Shown one piece after another: positions 10,176-17,266 of a stretch of DNA of 64,000 nt. Under the pieces are notes generated by a model. The model saw only the letters and a program-made list of their open reading frames with translations. It ran no database searches and was not told where the DNA came from. A program made the translations under genes and the position numbers. Source of the DNA: Lysobacter daejeonensis GH1-9 (GTDB lineage: Bacteria > Pseudomonadota > Gammaproteobacteria > Xanthomonadales > Xanthomonadaceae); assembly GCF_000768355.1 (NCBI RefSeq), contig NZ_AVPU01000003.1:124001-188000 (forward strand), written 5' to 3'. The first letter of the stretch is position 1. Each line of letters starts with the position of its first letter.

Positions 10176-10991
10176 ATGAGCCGTCTGCTGATTGTTGCAT
10201 TGGTCGCCTTGGCGCTGGCTGCCTGCGAGCGTGAGAAACCCGCGCCGACGCCTGCTGCCGTCGCCACCGCCGAGCCCGCCCCCACGCCAGTCGCGCCGCC
10301 GACGGGGCTGCAGGACGTGGTGGAGAGCCAGCCGGGCTACATGGTGGGCATCACCTTTCCCAAGTCCGCGGCGCGCTATCCCGGGCTTGCGGCCGAGATC
10401 AAGGCGTACGCGGATGCGGCCCGCGCCGAACTGGTGACTGCCGCCAAGGGCAGGGGCGCCGACGGCAGCGCTGCCGAGATGTACGACCTGTCGCTCACCT
10501 TCAGCGACGTCCTGGAGACGCCCGACCTGGTGGCCGTGGCGGCTGACGGCAGCAGCTACACCGGCGGCGCGCACGGCAATCCGCTGCTGGAGCGCTTCGT
10601 GTGGTTGCCCAAGCAGAACCGGCGTCTGACCGCCGAGCGGCTGGTGCCCGATGCGAAGAACTGGAAACCGCTGTCCGACCTGATCCGCGAGCAACTGCAC
10701 ACTGCACTGTCGCAGCGCCTGGACGCGGATGAGCTCTCCCCCCAGGATCGCGCCGAGATGGCCCGCAGCGCGGGCCGCATGATCGACGAGGGGACCGCGC
10801 CCAATGCAACCAGCTTCCGCCAGTTCGAGCCGGTGCCGGGCCCGGGCGGCAAGCTGGCCGGGCTGAAGTTCGTGTTCCCGCCGTATCAGGTGGGGCCGTA
10901 CTCCGACGGGGTGCAGTCGGTGCAGCTCCCGGCGTCGACGCTGCTGCCGCTGATCGGCCCCGAATACCGCGACCTCTTCGCCACCCAGTAA
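10176..10991 (+). CDS. DUF3298/DUF4163 (RsiV-like) lipoprotein
   Basis: 271 residues. An N-terminal lipoprotein signal peptide ends in the lipobox LALAAC (Cys about 17), followed by a proline/alanine-rich linker to about residue 45. The folded part shows a DUF4163-like region and then a DUF3298 region: GGAHGNP, FVWLPKQNRRLTAERL and the C-terminal FVFPPYQVGPYSDGVQSV. This fold is shared with RsiV, but there is no sigma-factor gene or anti-sigma segment here, so a plain periplasmic lipoprotein is more likely. ATG 10176 begins the signal peptide. Confidence 0.82.
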   Translation: MSRLLIVALVALALAACEREKPAPTPAAVATAEPAPTPVAPPTGLQDVVESQPGYMVGITFPKSAARYPGLAAEIKAYADAARAELVTAAKGRGADGSAAEMYDLSLTFSDVLETPDLVAVAADGSSYTGGAHGNPLLERFVWLPKQNRRLTAERLVPDAKNWKPLSDLIREQLHTALSQRLDADELSPQDRAEMARSAGRMIDEGTAPNATSFRQFEPVPGPGGKLAGLKFVFPPYQVGPYSDGVQSVQLPASTLLPLIGPEYRDLFATQ

Positions 10992-11034
10992 GCCCGCGCT
11001 ATGCTGGCCGCGTTGCCCACCGAGGATGTGGACG

Positions 11035-12171
11035 ATGGCGGCAGTGCATCCCTTCAAACACAGGGTGTCCGGCCTGTTGGCGCTGGCCGACGTGCGGATG
11101 GACGGCGAGCGCGACTGGGACCTGCAGGTCCATGACGAGCGCCTGTACGCAAGGCTGCTGGCCGAAGGCTCGCTGGGGCTGGGCGAGGGCTACATGGATG
11201 GCTGCTGGGACACCCGGAATCTGGACGGCCTATTGACCCGCCTGCTGCAGGCCCAACTCGACCAGCGCGTACATGGCTGGCATTGGGTGCTCGATGGCCT
11301 GCGCGCACACCTGACCAACCTGCAGACCCGCTGGCGCAGTCGCGAAGTGGGCGAGCGCCATTACGACCTCGGTAATGACCTGTATCGCGCCATGCTGGGC
11401 CAATGGATGGTGTACAGCTGCGGTTACTGGGCCCATGTCGACGACCTGGATGCCGCGCAGGAGGCCAAGCTGGACCTGGTCTGCCGCAAGCTGGGCCTGC
11501 GCCCCGGCATGCACGTGCTGGATATCGGCTGCGGCTGGGGCGAGGCCTTGAAGTTCGCCGCCGAACGCTACCGCGTGTCCGGTGTGGGCATCACCATCTC
11601 GAAGGAGCAGGCCGCGTTCGCGCGCGAGTTATGCGCCGGTTTGCCGGTGGAGATCCGCGTGCAGGACTACCGCGAGCTGCACGAGCCGTTCGATCGCATC
11701 CTGTCCATCGGCATGTTCGAGCACGTGGGCGTGCGCAATTACCGCACCTACTTCGACGTGGTGCGCCGCTGCCTGCGCGACGACCCGGCGACCGGGGGTG
11801 GCCTGTTCCTCCTGCACACGATCGGCACGAACATCTCCGCCACCCACACCGACCCGTGGATCGGTCGCTACATCTTCCCCAATTCGATGCTGCCGTCGGC
11901 TGCGCAGATCGCCAGCGCCGTCGAAGGTCGTTTCGTGGTGGAGGACTGGCACGGTTTTGGACCCGACTACGACCGCACGTTGCAGGCCTGGCGCAACAAT
12001 GTGGAGGCGGCGTGGGACCACCTGCCGCCGCGCTACGACGAGCGTTTCCGGCGCATGTGGCGCTTCTATCTGGCGGCGTCGATGGCGACGTTCCGCAGTC
12101 GGCGCTCGCAGTTGTGGCAGATCGTGATGTCGCCACGCGGCGTGCCGGGCGGACTCACGGCCGTGCGCTGA
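11035..12171 (+). CDS. cfa: Cyclopropane-fatty-acyl-phospholipid synthase
   Basis: 378-residue enzyme that methylates double bonds of membrane phospholipid acyl chains using S-adenosylmethionine. The N-terminal lipid-binding domain (GSLGLGEGYMDGCWD) is followed by the methyltransferase domain with SAM motif VLDIGCGWGEAL (about residue 162) and the family motif FEHVGVRNY. RHYDLGNDLYRAMLG is typical Cfa. Length matches E. coli Cfa (382). ATG 11035 is preferred over ATG 11026 because GAGG at 11022-11025 sits 9 nt upstream. Confidence 0.93.
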   Translation: MAAVHPFKHRVSGLLALADVRMDGERDWDLQVHDERLYARLLAEGSLGLGEGYMDGCWDTRNLDGLLTRLLQAQLDQRVHGWHWVLDGLRAHLTNLQTRWRSREVGERHYDLGNDLYRAMLGQWMVYSCGYWAHVDDLDAAQEAKLDLVCRKLGLRPGMHVLDIGCGWGEALKFAAERYRVSGVGITISKEQAAFARELCAGLPVEIRVQDYRELHEPFDRILSIGMFEHVGVRNYRTYFDVVRRCLRDDPATGGGLFLLHTIGTNISATHTDPWIGRYIFPNSMLPSAAQIASAVEGRFVVEDWHGFGPDYDRTLQAWRNNVEAAWDHLPPRYDERFRRMWRFYLAASMATFRSRRSQLWQIVMSPRGVPGGLTAVR

Positions 12172-12248
12172 AACCACCGCCGGCGCGAGCTGTATGGCCA
12201 GGGTGGAGGCGTTGACGCTGCCCGGAGAACGATGACTCCTCCGTTTGA

Positions 12249-12410
12249 CCCGCGCGCGCGCCGGAGGGCAAGCAATTGCGGGCAGCTCGTTCGCCGTTGA
12301 CCCGCATGGAGGCCATCAACAAGCTACTGCTGATCGGGCAGGGCGCCAACGACCCGCGCGTGAAGCAAGCCGAAAGCGACCAGATCGTGCAGGCGATGCA
12401 GGCACACTGA
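12249..12410 (+). pseudogene. C-terminal remnant of an S9 (prolyl oligopeptidase) peptidase
   Basis: In one frame this region reads [13 protein letters not shown] then [20 protein letters not shown], then IVQAMQAH and a stop. That is the well-conserved stretch of S9-family alpha/beta-hydrolase peptidases carrying the catalytic aspartate (GANDPRV). An in-frame stop at 12246-12248 and the absence of anything resembling the Ser nucleophile elbow upstream show the gene body is gone; the tail with the catalytic His is also missing, because the frame stops too early. Only about 50 codons survive. An internal ATG at 12306 with GGAGG-like purines is probably incidental. Confidence 0.7.
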
Positions 12411-12430
12411 ATTGAAGAAACAGTCCGGCG

Positions 12431-13693
12431 TCAGAACCGCAGTGTCGTCGTGGTCCCGCGCCCCGGTGCGGAGTCGAAACGCAACTGCCAGTGCAGGTGC
12501 TCGCACAGCCGCGAGATCAGGTCCAATCCGATGCCGCCGCCGCCGCGGTCGCCACCGCCGCGCGCCAGCTTGGCGTAGATCGCGCTGATCTCCTCCGGGC
12601 TCATGCCGTGGCCAGGGTCGTCGATCACCACGGTGGCGGGCGCCTCCAGCCGGACGCGGATTTCGCCGCGGTCGCTGTTCTCGATGGCATTGCGCAACAG
12701 GTTGCCGATGGCCGCCTGCACGATGGCCAGCGGTGCCTGGATCTCGCTGGCCGGCAGCGGGTCCACGCGTACGGTCAGCGCCTTGTCCTCCAGCAGATGG
12801 CGGTGGTCGTCCACGATTTCGGGCAGCAACTGGTCCAGGGCGATGCGGTCGCTCGCCTTGCCCAACTGCGCCGGCTCCTTCGCCAGCACCAGCAGCAGCG
12901 AGATCAGCTGCTCCACGTGCGAGGCCGTGCGCTGGATGCGTTCCAGCCGCTGGTGCACGTCGGGAGTGACGTCCGGCTGCGTCAGCGCGATCTCCGCGGC
13001 GCCGGAAATCACCGCGATCGGCGTGCGCAGCTCGTGGCTGGCGCTGTCGATGAAGGCGCGCTCGCGCTCGACGAAGCGGTCGTTGCGCCGCAGGTAGCCG
13101 TTGAGCGCCTCGGCAATCGCGTCGAGGTCGCTGCTGGCGGTGTGCGGCAAGCTCACTTCCTGGCCGGGCTGGTCCGGGCGCAGGTCGCCGATCTGCCGCG
13201 TAAACGCATTCAACGGCCGCACCAGGTGGTTGACGCTGAGCCACACCGCCAAGCCCAGCAGGAAGGTCATGGCCAGCGCCGCGCCCATCACCACGCGGGC
13301 CAAGTGCTCTTCGTGCTGCTCGAAATCGGTGATGTCGATGGTGAGCACGGCACGGCGTCCATCGATGTCCCGCACGAGCGCAGCGATCGGCATGCCGTCG
13401 TGTTCGATGTCGTCATACAGGCCGGGCGTCAGGGCCTGCAGGTCGGTAGGGATGGTGCGACCCGGGCTGCCGTCGTACAGGCGCATCGAGGCGGTGTCAT
13501 GCCAGGCCGCGGCCGGGTCCTGGCTGCGCCGCTCGGCCAGGTAGTCCAGCTCCGACGCCAGAATGGCGCGCCAGACCAGGCGTTCGGCGTACTCGTTGGT
13601 GATGGCGCCGTAGGCAATGACGGCCAGGGTCAGCAGCACCAGGTACGCCAGCATGCCCAGCAGGATGCGCTGGCGCAGATTAGCCTTGGCCAT
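12431..13693 (-). CDS. Sensor histidine kinase of a two-component system
   Basis: 420-residue membrane kinase. A first membrane segment lies at about residues 10-30, a periplasmic sensor at 31-130, and a second segment at about 138-160. HAMP follows (about 160-215), then HisKA with the phospho-acceptor in SHELRTPI, then a HATPase_c domain with DDPGHGMSPEE and a glycine-rich GRGTTTTLRF end. Its start overlaps the end of the response regulator gene by 14 nt, so the two are translationally coupled. The neighbouring PAP2 and EptA genes suggest a PmrB/ColS-like role in sensing envelope stress (inference). Confidence 0.92.
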   Translation of the reverse strand: MAKANLRQRILLGMLAYLVLLTLAVIAYGAITNEYAERLVWRAILASELDYLAERRSQDPAAAWHDTASMRLYDGSPGRTIPTDLQALTPGLYDDIEHDGMPIAALVRDIDGRRAVLTIDITDFEQHEEHLARVVMGAALAMTFLLGLAVWLSVNHLVRPLNAFTRQIGDLRPDQPGQEVSLPHTASSDLDAIAEALNGYLRRNDRFVERERAFIDSASHELRTPIAVISGAAEIALTQPDVTPDVHQRLERIQRTASHVEQLISLLLVLAKEPAQLGKASDRIALDQLLPEIVDDHRHLLEDKALTVRVDPLPASEIQAPLAIVQAAIGNLLRNAIENSDRGEIRVRLEAPATVVIDDPGHGMSPEEISAIYAKLARGGGDRGGGGIGLDLISRLCEHLHWQLRFDSAPGRGTTTTLRF

Positions 13694-14393
13694 GCATCGC
13701 CTCCGGGACTGGCGCGCCTTCGGTGGCAGGCCCCAGCCGGTAACCGACGCGGGGCAGGGTGTGGATCAGCTTGGTAGCGTCGGTGCCATCGACGCTGCGG
13801 CGCAGTTCGTAAATGTGCGAACGGAGCATGTCGCCGTCGGGCGGACTGTCGCCCCACAGTGCCTGTTCGAGGCGTTCGCGGGTGACGGCGGCGGGGCTGG
13901 CCTGCATCAGCACCTCCAGAAGCTTGCGGCAGGCCGGGTACAGGTGCAGCGGACGACCGCCACGGGTGACCTCCAGCGTGGTCAGGTCGTAGCGCAGGTC
14001 GGCCACTTCCAGCACGCGGGTGCGCCCGCGGCCGGTGGCGCGGGCTTGCAGGGCCTCCAGCCGCACTTCCAGCTCGGGCAAGGCGAAGGGCTTGGTCAGG
14101 TAGTCGTCGGCGCCGGCACGGAAGCCGGCGATCTTGTCGGGCAGTTCGTCGCGTGCGGTCAGCATCAGCACCGGCACGTCACGACCGGCCTCGCGCAGGG
14201 CGCGGACCACTTCATGGCCCTCCATGCGCGGCAGCATCCAGTCCAGCACGATGGCGTCGTAGGGGTGGTTCAGCGCCAGGTGCAGGCCGGTGCGGCCGTC
14301 GGGCGCGGCATCGAGCACGTGGCCGCGTGCCTCGAAGTACTCGAAGAGGTTGGCCACCAGGCTACGGTTGTCTTCCACCACCAGTATCCGCAT
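13680..14393 (-). CDS. OmpR-family response regulator
   Basis: 237 residues. The N-terminal receiver opens MRILVVEDNRSLVANLFEYF, with the phosphorylated aspartate in AIVLDWMLPR (about residue 51) and the conserved lysine in YLTKPFALPEL. The C-terminal winged-helix DNA-binding domain (about 130-225) has LRSHIYELRRSVD as recognition region. ATG 14393 starts the canonical receiver; the longer frame upstream is spurious. It is divergent from pap2-eptA across about 360 nt. Confidence 0.92.
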   Translation of the reverse strand: MRILVVEDNRSLVANLFEYFEARGHVLDAAPDGRTGLHLALNHPYDAIVLDWMLPRMEGHEVVRALREAGRDVPVLMLTARDELPDKIAGFRAGADDYLTKPFALPELEVRLEALQARATGRGRTRVLEVADLRYDLTTLEVTRGGRPLHLYPACRKLLEVLMQASPAAVTRERLEQALWGDSPPDGDMLRSHIYELRRSVDGTDATKLIHTLPRVGYRLGPATEGAPVPEAMHGQG

Positions 14394-14757
14394 GGAAGCG
14401 GGTGTCCTCGCGCCAAGAGCGCCTGAAACAGTCGGTCGGGCAGTCTGCGTGGGCCGATGTCGGAACAATGTCCGGGACGGCCCGTCGGCCCATGTTGGGC
14501 GGTGGCCGGGGCGGCGGCAAGCGCGGAAATGTGAACCCCGTAACGCCTGTAACGAGCCTTTTACAAGCCTCCGACGTCTCTCCGACGCCGCCGGCCCGAC
14601 CATCGCCGCGGGCTTCGTACTCGGCACGCATACGGTGGACTTCTCCTCCTCCAATCCCCAAGGTACCCGCAGAGGCCAGTCCGGCTGGCGTCTGGCGGCC
14701 AGGGCGGCAAACGATCCGCGGCTCGATGCCGCGGTGAGGCATGCCGTCGAGCCAGGT
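14394..14757. promoter_or_regulatory. Divergent control region between two-component genes and pap2-eptA
   Basis: No protein gene is supported here. The notable element is a direct repeat of GTAACG at 14540-14545 and 14549-14554, in an AT-richer patch that continues with CCTTTTACAAG. Tandem half-sites are typical for OmpR-family regulators, although the 9-nt period is slightly short for the usual 10-11 nt. It is a candidate site for the adjacent response regulator. If the PAP2 gene begins at an earlier GTG (14635), part of this region is coding. Confidence 0.45.
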
Positions 14758-15450
14758 GTGACGCCGCGCCATCGGCTGCCACCGTGGCCGGAGCTCTGGG
14801 TGCCGTGGCTGGTGGGGAGCATGGTGCTGGCGGCGATGACCGCCACCGATTTCGACTTCCGCTGGACCAGTTGGCTTTATGGTCTGGAAGGCCAGCGCTG
14901 GGCGCTGAAATCGGCCTTTGTGACCGAGGAACTCATCCACAGGATGGGCCGCGACCTGTCCACGCTGGCATGGCTGGCCGTCTTGGCCACGTGGGTGATG
15001 ACGTGGCGGCGGACGGCATATCGCGACTCGCGCCGGCCGCTGGCAGTGCTGGCGGTGTCGGTGCTGCTGGCGACCAGCCTGGTGGCGTGGATCAAGTCCT
15101 GGTCCAACATGGACTGCCCGTGGGACCTGTTGCAGTACGGCGGCCACCGGCCGTTCGTGGCGCTGTGGGAGGCCCGCCCGGCGACGCTGGGGCACAACCG
15201 CTGCTTCCCGGCCGGCCACGCGAGTGCCGGCTATGCGTGGACCGCGCTGTACTTCTTCTTCCTGGCCGTGCGCCCGTCGTGGCGCTGGTTCGGGCTGGCG
15301 ACGGGCGTGGTGACGGGCCTGGTGTTTGGTCTGGCACAGCAACTGCGCGGCGCGCATTTCCTGTCGCATGACGTGTGGGCCGCGCTGCTGTGCTGGAGCG
15401 TGGCGGTGGTGGTCTGGCGCCTGGCCGGTCGGCGCGGAGGCGTGGCATGA
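14758..15450 (+). CDS. PAP2 family membrane phosphatase
   Basis: About 230 residues with five to six membrane segments, the first at WVPWLVGSMVLAAM. Catalytic motifs: an IKSWSNMDCPWDL region in place of the usual first motif, FPAGHASAGY (PSGH motif), and RGAHFLSHDVWAAL (SRxxxxHxxxD motif). This subgroup includes lipid A 1-phosphatase-like and undecaprenyl-pyrophosphate phosphatase-like enzymes. The start is uncertain: no ATG precedes the first membrane segment, and GTG 14758 gives a compact N-terminus, while GTG 14635 or 14733 are alternatives. The stop overlaps the next start (ATGA), so it is coupled to the EptA-type gene. Confidence 0.82.
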   Translation: MTPRHRLPPWPELWVPWLVGSMVLAAMTATDFDFRWTSWLYGLEGQRWALKSAFVTEELIHRMGRDLSTLAWLAVLATWVMTWRRTAYRDSRRPLAVLAVSVLLATSLVAWIKSWSNMDCPWDLLQYGGHRPFVALWEARPATLGHNRCFPAGHASAGYAWTALYFFFLAVRPSWRWFGLATGVVTGLVFGLAQQLRGAHFLSHDVWAALLCWSVAVVVWRLAGRRGGVA

Positions 15451-17123
15451 GTTCAGTGGCGTGGCCGCGTAGCGGCCTGTGGGCGACCGCGCGGCGGTGG
15501 GCGGCGGTGCGGCCATGGTTGACGGTCGAGCAACTGGCCTGCATGGCCAGCCTGTACTTCTCGGTGGTGTTCAACCTCGCGTACTGGCGCGCCGTGGTGG
15601 CCACCGGGTCGCTGCATGGCGCCGGTGGCGCGCTGACCGGCGTATCGATGTTCCTGGCCATCACCGCGCTGCATGCGCTGCTGCTGGGCGTGCTGCTCAA
15701 CCGTTGGACGGTGAAGCCACTGCTGGCCTTGCTGCTGGTGGGCACCGCGGCCGCCGCGTATTTCGCCAGCGCCTACACCGTGTTCCTGGATGCGGACATG
15801 GTGCGCAACGTGCTGCATACGGATACCAAGGAGTCGCGTGAGCTGTTCGCACCGGGCATGGTGGGTTGGGTGATGCTGACTGGCGTGGTGCCGGCGGTGG
15901 CGCTTTGGCGCGTGCGCATCGTGCGCCGGCCACTGGCCCGCGCGGTGTGGCAGCGTGCGGCCTGGATGGCGGGCGTGGCCGCAGTGGCGGTCGTGGCCCT
16001 GCTGTTGTCATTCCAGAACGTCTCGGCGCTGATGCGCAACCACAAGGAGCTGCGCTACCTCATCGCCCCCGGCAACTATCTGGTGTCGCTGGCCCAAGTG
16101 ACGCTGGAAGACCATGCTGGCGCCCAGCGACCGCGCGCCCCGATTGGTCTGGATGCCAAGGTGGTAGGGCGCCCGGCCGGCGCCAAGCCGCGACTGCTGG
16201 TGCTGGTGGTGGGCGAGACGGTGCGTGCGCAGAACTGGGGCCTCAACGGTTACGCGCGTCAGACCACGCCGCAACTGGCTGCGCTGGCGCCGCTTAACTT
16301 CGCCGACGTCACCGCGTGCGGCTCGGCCACCGAGGTGTCGTTGCCATGTATGTTCTCGCCGTGGGGCCGCGCGGATTACGACAAGGATCGCATCAAGCAT
16401 TCGCAGTCGCTGCTGCACGTGCTCGACCACGCCGGCATCGCCACGCTGTGGCGTGACAACCAGACCGGTTGCAAGGGCGTTTGCGAGGGCCTGCCGTTCG
16501 AGTCGTTCGAGCACGGCACCGTGCCCGGCGACTGCACCACCGACGGCTGCATGGACGACGTGCTGCTGAGCGGCCTGATGGACAAGGTGGACCGCCTGCC
16601 GCGCGACGCGGTGGTGGTACTGCACCAGTTGGGCAACCACGGCCCCAGCTACTACGAGCGTTACCCGCAGTCGTTCCGTCGCTTCACCCCGACCTGCGAC
16701 ACGTCGGAGTTGGGTGACTGCTCGTCTCAGCAGGTGATCAACGCCTACGACAACTCGATCCTGCACACCGATGACTTCCTGGCAAAGGCGATACGCCAGC
16801 TGGCCGCGCACAAGGACCGCGACACCGCGTTGGTCTATGTTTCCGACCACGGCGAATCGCTGGGCGAGAAGGGGCTGTTCCTGCACGGCGTACCGTACGC
16901 CATCGCGCCCGACACCCAGATCAAGGTGCCGATGATGATGTGGATGTCGGCCGGCATGGCCGCCAGCCGCGGCATTGACCTGGCGTGCATGCGCGCCCGT
17001 ACCCAGCAGCCGGCCAGCCACGACAACCTGTTCCACTCGGTGCTGGGCCTGTTGCAGGTTCGCACCCGCGAGTACGACCCGGGGCGGGACCTGTTCAAGG
17101 GGTGTGTGATGTCAAAGGCCTGA
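15447..17123 (+). CDS. eptA: Phosphoethanolamine transferase (EptA type)
   Basis: 558 residues: five N-terminal membrane segments (to about residue 195) and a large periplasmic sulfatase-fold domain. Metal and catalytic landmarks are VVGETVRAQNWGLNGY (glutamate ligand), the threonine in ACGSATEVSLPCMFS, and YVSDHGESLGE. Several cysteine pairs suggest disulfides. EptA enzymes move phosphoethanolamine from phosphatidylethanolamine to lipid A and give polymyxin resistance. The 4-nt ATGA overlap with the PAP2 gene and the divergent two-component system fit a lipid A remodelling locus. The acceptor is not proven by sequence alone. Confidence 0.9.
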   Translation: MSSVAWPRSGLWATARRWAAVRPWLTVEQLACMASLYFSVVFNLAYWRAVVATGSLHGAGGALTGVSMFLAITALHALLLGVLLNRWTVKPLLALLLVGTAAAAYFASAYTVFLDADMVRNVLHTDTKESRELFAPGMVGWVMLTGVVPAVALWRVRIVRRPLARAVWQRAAWMAGVAAVAVVALLLSFQNVSALMRNHKELRYLIAPGNYLVSLAQVTLEDHAGAQRPRAPIGLDAKVVGRPAGAKPRLLVLVVGETVRAQNWGLNGYARQTTPQLAALAPLNFADVTACGSATEVSLPCMFSPWGRADYDKDRIKHSQSLLHVLDHAGIATLWRDNQTGCKGVCEGLPFESFEHGTVPGDCTTDGCMDDVLLSGLMDKVDRLPRDAVVVLHQLGNHGPSYYERYPQSFRRFTPTCDTSELGDCSSQQVINAYDNSILHTDDFLAKAIRQLAAHKDRDTALVYVSDHGESLGEKGLFLHGVPYAIAPDTQIKVPMMMWMSAGMAASRGIDLACMRARTQQPASHDNLFHSVLGLLQVRTREYDPGRDLFKGCVMSKA

Positions 17124-17266
17124 TCCACGCAGGCCAGCCGGGCAGGGCGGAACCCGGATTTCGTCGCGCGGGCTTCACGCAGCCAACACCCTGTTAAGGT
17201 GCATTGTCACACCACGTCGGCTTGGGGGGTCCGGGCAGGCCACATCCGCCTTGGCAACTGGATTCG

